A stretch of DNA of 64,000 nucleotides. Origin: Buxus sempervirens (taxonomy: Eukaryota; Streptophyta; Magnoliopsida; Buxales; Buxaceae). A model generated the notes under the pieces. That model was given only the letters and a program-made list of their open reading frames with translations. It was not told the DNA's origin and did no database searches. The translations under genes and the position numbers were made by a program. Positions 57,782 through 64,000 of the stretch are shown here, one piece after another. Each line of letters starts with the position of its first letter. The first letter of the stretch is position 1. Where the stretch lies: contig OX387186.1 in NCBI GenBank assembly GCA_947561395.2, positions 2,448,835-2,512,834 of the forward strand. The letters run 5' to 3'.

Positions 57782-60587
57782 TGTGCACATTTAGCTAACC
57801 CAGGACAGTTTGACAAAATTCCTCTCCCCAACGATATCTGCAGCGCTTATGGGAAGCAAGTTCCTGATGTCAGCTCACTCAGTTCTGCAAGAGGGAGAGT
57901 CATTTGGTGGAGATTAGCTAAACAAGAGGGAGAAATTTTGTTTCTCGAATGATGGTATATGAATGGCGACCCATCGATTACCAAAGCGGTCGTTCAGGCT
58001 TTTCTTTTCGTCAAACAAGAAGGAGACCTTTCATTTCCGAAGCGATAATATGTCTTCAACAGAATGTCTTCGACTCGGTTGGAGCAACCCTTAGGATGCC
58101 CAAAAGAGAGCATTGACCCACCAAAATCAGGCTAAAAGATTCCAGGTATATAAGAGTCTTTCATTGAATATGAAGAAAAGTGATCTTCGTTTATTGATTT
58201 CTGCTCAACAAATCGGTAGTTTCTTCTATCATCTCGTTTAATAAAGATTTAGGATTAGATACGTGTTACATCAGATATTTATGTTTTTGTTATTCAGGAA
58301 TTTTTTTTTCACTTCATTCCGTGATTGTCGTTGTATTGTTAAGAAAGTAGATCAATTATGCAAGTCAACTGATTATATGTGATAAGTAGATTTGTTTCTT
58401 CTCATGTGCACAAGGTATTTGCTAAAATGATTGTTCCGTTGTTCCGCACCCCATTGCCATAAATTTCGAGAATTGGTTTAACTCAAGGTGATTGATAACG
58501 TGCTTTCTTTCCAATCAGGGCTACTTGCAGATATTGACAGCTTATTCATCACCTTCCAAGGGCTTACTTCTGATTACAAGCTCAACCAGTCAGAGTCGCC
58601 TCCTTGGTTTCTTTCCGAAATCCAACACTGGTTGCAGCTTGCGAAGAATTGCCACGGGAACGTTTAAACTTGACAGGCTACCTCAAAATGTTTTATCTAT
58701 GACCCAGCATCATCTCCAAAGGAGCTTTAGCAATAAATTTCACAAATCCTCTTTATGTGCTCCACTGTTACATATTTTTGCACCTTCACCTGTTTTCCAT
58801 TTGAAAGCATTCCTATTTTGAGTGTACATGATGGTGATGGTAAAAAAATCCGTCGAACCATATGAAGGGAGATGTATAAGAAATTGGGAAGTTTGGCATC
58901 ATTTTAGTACATGGGTTTGAAGGAGGTGTCTTCTCATGGAGACGTGATGTGTGTCCTAGCAGTTGTTGCTTTTAATTGCCGTCGCTGGGGTTTAAATTTT
59001 CAGCAAAATCATACTATAAATGTGTAGATACGGATTTGAACTGTGAATCATAAGACCGAACTCTGCTCAGATTGCAAGTATTTCATACTAATTTTATATT
59101 TATAGTTCATAATGTGATATTTAATTTGTGTGGACCGAACACTACTTGAAGTGTGAGGAGACGCTTTTTCAAGTTCAAAGGCTACGTGTTGCTTTTTTGA
59201 ATTGATTAGATTTATACAAGTGTGGAAGTGCAAGTGATTTTGGCCATCTAATATGGTATTTATGTTTCATAATTCATCCCATGGAACATTTTCATAGATT
59301 CTTTGTAAGTTAAAAAATTTCATGTTAAGTTGTCAACAACAGGGTTCTTTTATGGGAGTTGAAAACTCTTTTAAAAATTGGATGGATGAATGCTGATGTA
59401 TGCGTTATATATAATATGGACCATATCATCAATCTTAGAAGATGGATTATGAATGATTTGGGCACATCATAATGGTTCCTTGATGCATATGTGTGTAATC
59501 TGATAATAGTAGAAATTTGCCTGATTCCATGAATTATGCCCTAAATGAAAATCCTTCTTTTTGCTATTCGGTTCCATTTTATGAATTTCTGTGATCTATT
59601 TTGATCACTAAAAGAAGGGATGATGAATAGAAAACAATTCAATACTTGATAACTTAAATGATATAGACTCAAAAAAAATTAGAAATCTGTCTACTGTACA
59701 TTTAAGTTATGCTATGAATTCCAAATGCCTACCTGAGATGAAACATAATGTAACTTAAATGATTTCTTGGTTCTCCTTTGGCTCATTAAATAGGTTATTG
59801 CAATGTTAACTCTCAAGGTTAGATGCATTCACAATATATGAAATTCCAATTGTTGTATATTCTACTGTTATTTATATTATGTATGCTTTTCAATTTTGTA
59901 TCTTTTTTAACCTTCAATAGGCCTCTTTCTTTATATGCTGTTGCGGCTTCTTAGTATTGGTGAAGCTTTACAAACAACTGTTGCTTCTTTTTCGTTTCAT
60001 TTGTTGGTGTTTTCGTAGTCTTAAAAAGTTTTCATTCTTGCATTCTATCATGTGGTAGATTTGAGTTTTAATATACTTGATTTCCCCTTCGACGGCACCA
60101 CTATGTCATGGTTCTTCATTTCCTTTATGCATTTAATCTTACTTGGTTTTTTCTTTTTTGGTAATTTTTATTCTCAAATTATTTCTTTCTTCTTTTTTGG
60201 GTGCTTGGATTGATAGAGTCTCAAATATTCTTCATTTGTAGCACCCATAATTTCATTCACATTTGACCATGATCACACTCGAAGGATATGATTACCCAAT
60301 TGAACTTTTCAATTTATTTCAGTTTTCTTTCCTTAAATAAGATAGCAGATTCAACTTATGTAGAAAATATTTTTCTCTGAGGGAAATTGATTCAAACAGT
60401 GAGGTTGATATTCAAATTCCTTGCTTCTCAGTTGACCTTGATTATGACTAAAAAGAATAACTTGTTCACTGTGTATCTGATTTTTCAATCCCAGGGATAT
60501 ATGGTCCTCAACAGCCCGACCCGAACCCGACCCAATGCCCACGTCTATCTCCTCTTACATCTTCCTCTCCAGCTTAGAACGTCTTGG
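57782..60587. other. Intergenic DNA, no gene recognised
   Basis: About 2.8 kb with moderate AT content. The ORF at 58492-58821 is Ser-rich and has no known domain. No further enolase exons, RNA genes or repeat ends were seen. Confidence 0.5.
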
Positions 60588-61492
60588 AACCAATCTTTGA
60601 AACCTCCCCAGCCTTTACGATTTCTTCTTTGTGCCAGAGCATGTCTGACCCCACAATTGCAACACTTTCATGTCTGCGTCCCATCCAATCCGTTTTCCAG
60701 TCTCAACTCCAGCTCACCGGATCTGCACATTGCAGTAGCATCAAATCACCAAGAATCTCCGGCCGCTAAAAGAAATTAAAAGGTATAATTTTTAAACCAT
60801 AAAACATTCTTTTACAAAACTAGTGGGATGCCTGTGCTTTGCGGCTTGAAATGTATTTTTTATTTTTTAAATTTTGGTAATTATGTTTGTCAACCAAGTA
60901 TGTGCTTGTGATTGGTGACTGGTCGAAAATCAAAATCTTGTTTAATGAATTAAGCTGAAGGCTTTTGGGATGAAATTTAAAATCTACAAGAAGTTAAGAT
61001 TAAGGTGTTAAATCCCATAAATTTAAGATGCAACAAGTTTACTTTTTGATGTTCTAAATGAGGAGCCCTTTGGATTATAATATTCTTTAAAACGAGGAAC
61101 AGAAATGCATGTCTGCACCCAATTGTGGCTAACAAGGTGGTGATTTCAAGAATTTTTTGTTTTTGGCTAGCACTTTTCATCATGGAGACAAATAACATTC
61201 TACTTTTTAAAGTTTGAAAAATATTTTCATTATGAACAATAAGTTGGAAAGAGAATGGCAGAGACGAGAGGCTCTAGTTTTCCAAACTACATTCCTCTGA
61301 AATTACTCAACGTGCAGATTAGGGGAGTTCGAGTTGGGAATGGAAGAAAGGTTGATGGGAGGAAAGAATGCTACGAGGGTAGTTGAGGCGATGCAGACGT
61401 GAAAGTTTTGCAAGTATTCTCTGTGAGTTGTTTTGGGGTTGCATATGCTCCGGCACAAAGAAGCAATCGGGGAGGCTGGGGAGGTTGCAAAG
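60588..61492. repeat. Inverted duplication of a gene-like segment
   Basis: The segment 60588-60736 on the plus strand (gaaccaatctttgaaacctc, then cttctttgtgcc, ending atctgcac) recurs in reverse at about 61310-61492 with scattered differences and small indels. Translated, both read EPIF(E/A)TSPA..I(S/A)SLC(Q/R)S, a sequence I do not recognise. The spacer is about 570 bp. Similarity ends abruptly on both sides. No target duplication was found. Confidence 0.7.
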
Positions 61493-61599
61493 ATTGGTTC
61501 AGGGCTATTTGCGAGGCGAAGAAGAACAATAAAAACAAGATATTGAATCCGAAAAAATGTGTTAAAGAAAGAACAAATTTTGAACAGAGTCAGATTCGA

Positions 61600-62170
61600 C
61601 ATTTTAAAACTGGAGGAATCGGGATTATGTGAGACATAGGTTTTCTGGTATTTCTCCGGCACCTTCCCCTTTCCATGCTTTGCCTCGCGACTCTTGTCGT
61701 AATCGTCAAACTTGCAGGAATCGAGGTTTCTCTTGGGCTTCGTCGGTGTCGGAAAAGACTAAGTGATGTACTGCCAAATCCGGAGAATCCTCTCCGTTTC
61801 ACCTCGTCTGTGTGCTGGAGCTCTGACGGAAAGATGCATCGCTCTTTGTCGGCGACAATTAAACCTTTGTAAGTAGGATTTACGGGGAAGGTTTAGCTCT
61901 CTGTCTGAATGCTTGAGGCCTAATATTTGTACTTGGATTGATGCTTTGTTCCTGAGCTCTAATGGAATTTTGGATTTTTTTTTTGGGTTTCAAATATTGA
62001 GAGGCTTGTATTTTACTGGAGCTGAGAATAAGGACGAATGTTACTGAATTTGTAGCAAACTTTATTCTCTGAAAGGGGCAGGTGGATTATGGAGATGATC
62101 GAGCTCAGAAAACCTTGCGGGAAAATTTTATGAACAAGGTTGAAAGATCAAGTGCCCCATTATTCCATGG
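61600..62170 (+). other. Unidentified exon-like pieces
   Basis: About 61625-61760 reads with few stops (SPAPSPFHALPRDSCRNRQT). Near 62082-62142 an acceptor-like ggggcag precedes VDYGDDRAQKTLRENFMNK, followed by GTTGAA. The latter has real coding character. Neither was identified. They may be exons of a broken or captured gene. Confidence 0.25.
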
Positions 62171-62384
62171 TTTCATTCCCTTTCCTTATTTTATATTTAG
62201 GGATTGTATTTGGATTTCAGTTTCAGGCTTTTAAGGGATATGATATGACAACACATCTGAGAACTGGGTATTAAGCATAAAATCCTTATCTGCAACCTTC
62301 AATGGAACTGCCAGAACATACTCATATGGGTTGCAGCAAGTTGTGTTCAAAAATTTGCTTTTTCCCATTCATATGGCAATGTTT

Positions 62385-62922
62385 CTTCTATGCTGAAGCT
62401 ATAGCATTATGTGATGAATTTCAATATGCATGTAATTTTCAGTTTCATAATGTTTTGATTGAAAGTTATTCAATGATGACATTACAAGCATGGAATGAAG
62501 GGAAATGTCCCCATTGGAGGTTGAGCAATTGCTGGCAATGAATGAAAGACTTGCAGGCTAATAATCTTCATTTTTAGGTCACTCATATATAGAGAGAAGC
62601 TAATTTTGTTGCTGATGGGCTGGAAAAAATGGGATGTGCTTTATTGTCTCTATAGTTGTTTTCTATTCGTACATCCTTACGTTTGGATAGGACTATAGGA
62701 GCAGCATTTATTATTCCAGGAAGAATTAGATGTTCATTTTGCATTGCATTTTAATTCTGATGTATAGAATCCTTTTGAGGGGTAAGGCTCATTATGTCCC
62801 CCCAGTCTGGGTGTAAATTTTCTTATTTTCATTAATATACATTGGTCGGGGTCTTCCTCTACCCCCTCCCTCCGATGGAGCGCCTGGTGGCTTTGGCCTG
62901 GAGGTTTTAATTAAAAAAAAAA
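62385..62922 (+). mobile_element. 5'-truncated L1 LINE: RNase H-like end, 3' UTR and poly-A
   Basis: About 62389-62540 reads AEAIALCDEFQYACNFQFHN, then VLIESYSMMTLQAWN, the plant L1 RNase H-like domain with one catalytic-strand change (ESYS for ESDS) and a shift. About 62590-62635 reads REANFVADGLEKMG, its C-terminal signature. A T-rich 3' UTR with a cctccctccgatgg phrase and A10 (62912-62922) end the copy. Confidence 0.75.
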
Positions 62923-63204
62923 CAGTTGTGTTCAAAGATCAGACTTTTCTTTTCCATTGAGCTTCTATTCTTATTGCTATAAATTGTTTGCATAAAAAAT
63001 TTGATGACATGGCATTGTTTGCCATGTCCAAAATAAAAAAAAATGATAAACAGGATGCACATGCATGACCCCCATACAACATGCAAAGACTTTGATGATG
63101 TGGCATGCAATATGCAACGTCCAAAAAAAAAGAAGTTTAAAAAAAAAAAGGGATCTTTCTTTGGAGTAATGCATATGCATGACTCCTCAAAATAAAATAA
63201 AAAA
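62923..63204. repeat. Degenerate repeat region around atg(a/t)catg phrases
   Basis: Two or three imperfect units of about 110 bp share tttgatgacatggca, cgtcca plus poly-A, and catgcatgac(t/c)cc. The pattern resumes past the Helitron near 63510-63560 (gtgcacgactcc), so the Helitron seems to have landed in this array. Related phrases occur near 37090-37130. Confidence 0.45.
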
Positions 63205-63442
63205 TCTATACTATATATAACGTGAGGCGCCCCTTTGGGAAGCGTGCCCAAAACAATTTACAACTTTCCCAAAATACCAATTCTCTGCATAATTTGGTTT
63301 CAATAGTACAGGGCTATACTCGTCTCAACTCACCATTTTTCAAAAACAATTAGTTTGTAACTGCCCCACTTCTCTTCTTTCCATTCCCTCTCTCCCCACT
63401 TCTTCTTTCTCCACGTGCAGTTTGCACGTGCACCCCTGCTAG
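63205..63442 (+). mobile_element. Non-autonomous Helitron
   Basis: It starts TCTATACTATATATAACGTG after an A and ends with the hairpin cacgtgca-gtt-tgcacgtg, then ccctgCTAG before a T. It is 238 bp and has no coding capacity. It is the close relative of 53712-53964 in inverse orientation. Confidence 0.87.
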
Positions 63443-64000
63443 TATATATATATATAAAAAGAAGAGGAGCTGATTTCCTCCTTAAGAAAAAAGGGGAATA
63501 AAAAAGATATCTCATTCTCTTTTTGGGGTGTGCACGACTCCAAATAAAAAGGGGAGTTCAATTTTTTTAAAAGAAAAATAACATTATTCAATAAAATAAA
63601 AAAGAAAGGGTCATCCCTCTCTTCATCTTTTAAGAGAGAAATAAAAAAAAAAGAAATTATAATAATAATAAAACGTTGGGATAAAGATTAAGGAAATAGT
63701 TCGTTAACTATCCAATAGAGAATGGGCCGTATCTGACTACCACTCCTATATCATGAAGCCACATGTCAACATTTTAAAGGGAGGGTCTTATTATAAAACT
63801 AAAAGACTTCCCAACGAAGAGGGGACTTTTAAACTTTTGGATTTTTAATTTTGGGGCATTATGTAAAGGATGATACTTGTTTAGTTTATTTCTTATCTGT
63901 CTCATTCCTAGAAAGTTGTTCATATTTTTGAGAATTTAAGAGATACAAGACCCTTCTATGGATCACTTGGTCTTGTATTTAAGACCATGAAACTTTGCTG
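63443..64000. other. Window-end intergenic DNA
   Basis: A/T-rich, with (TA)n at about 63444-63456 and long A runs. No gene was seen up to the window end. Confidence 0.5.

Noticed and set aside
62907-63251. Three overlapping minus-strand ORFs
   Set aside because: They run through poly-A tracts and degenerate repeats into the Helitron start and have no coding character.

Overview
The window is nuclear DNA of a flowering plant, most likely a eudicot. It is AT-rich and gene-poor, its genes have GT-AG introns, and it is crowded with plant-type transposons (L1 and RTE LINEs, SINEs, Copia, Mutator, PIF/Harbinger, CACTA, Helitron). The species cannot be named from the sequence. Three genes can be assembled exon by exon, all on the minus strand: an F-box/FBD/LRR gene (4408-6309, 3 exons, 461 aa), a DAWDLE/SNIP1-type FHA gene (16784-28924, 10 exons, 387 aa) and a plastid glucose-6-phosphate/phosphate translocator (31185-34782, 5 exons, 399 aa). 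A second F-box gene is represented only by its first exon (632-1582). A two-exon unidentified gene at 48686-49303 is plausible but unproven. All exon joins were made by eye from reading frame, splice sites and family knowledge; no alignment was run. 

Layout. 1-6309: RNase H-like retroelement fragment, TA/TG microsatellites and two F-box paralogues in tandem. 6310-14611: no recognisable gene. 14612-15974: a Mutator-like element with long inverted ends, a perfect 9-bp target duplication and what looks like the captured first exon of a CYSTM-type gene. 16784-28924: the DAWDLE gene, whose 5-kb last intron and 2-kb second intron are filled with LINE and SINE debris, two pieces still bracketed by exact target duplications. 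28925-31184: intergenic, one MITE-like repeat. 31185-34782: the translocator. 34783-41640: intergenic with short tandem repeats, a SINE-like piece, an L1 copy nested inside a small foldback element, and a decayed Harbinger ORF1. 

41641-48622: the most layered structure. A PIF/Harbinger-like element (TTA target duplication) carries a fragment of phenylalanine ammonia-lyase. That fragment is interrupted by a 5.5-kb Copia-type element with 1,089-bp LTRs that look identical by eye, a gag gene and no pol, i.e. the TR-GAG type. 49304-54742: AT-rich DNA with two short Helitrons. 54743-56457: a non-autonomous CACTA element packed with about 40 copies of a short GC-rich motif in both orientations. 57111-57290: a possible snRNA-type promoter (USE plus TATA) ahead of a strongly folding segment. 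57684-57741: a scrap of enolase exon 1. 60588-62922: an inverted duplication and an L1 tail. 63205-63442: a third Helitron, close in sequence to the inverted one at 53712. 

Functionally the three genes are unrelated neighbours: protein turnover (SCF substrate receptor), miRNA biogenesis and plastid carbon import. The main biological story is transposons picking up host gene pieces (CYSTM, PAL, possibly enolase) and nesting in each other.
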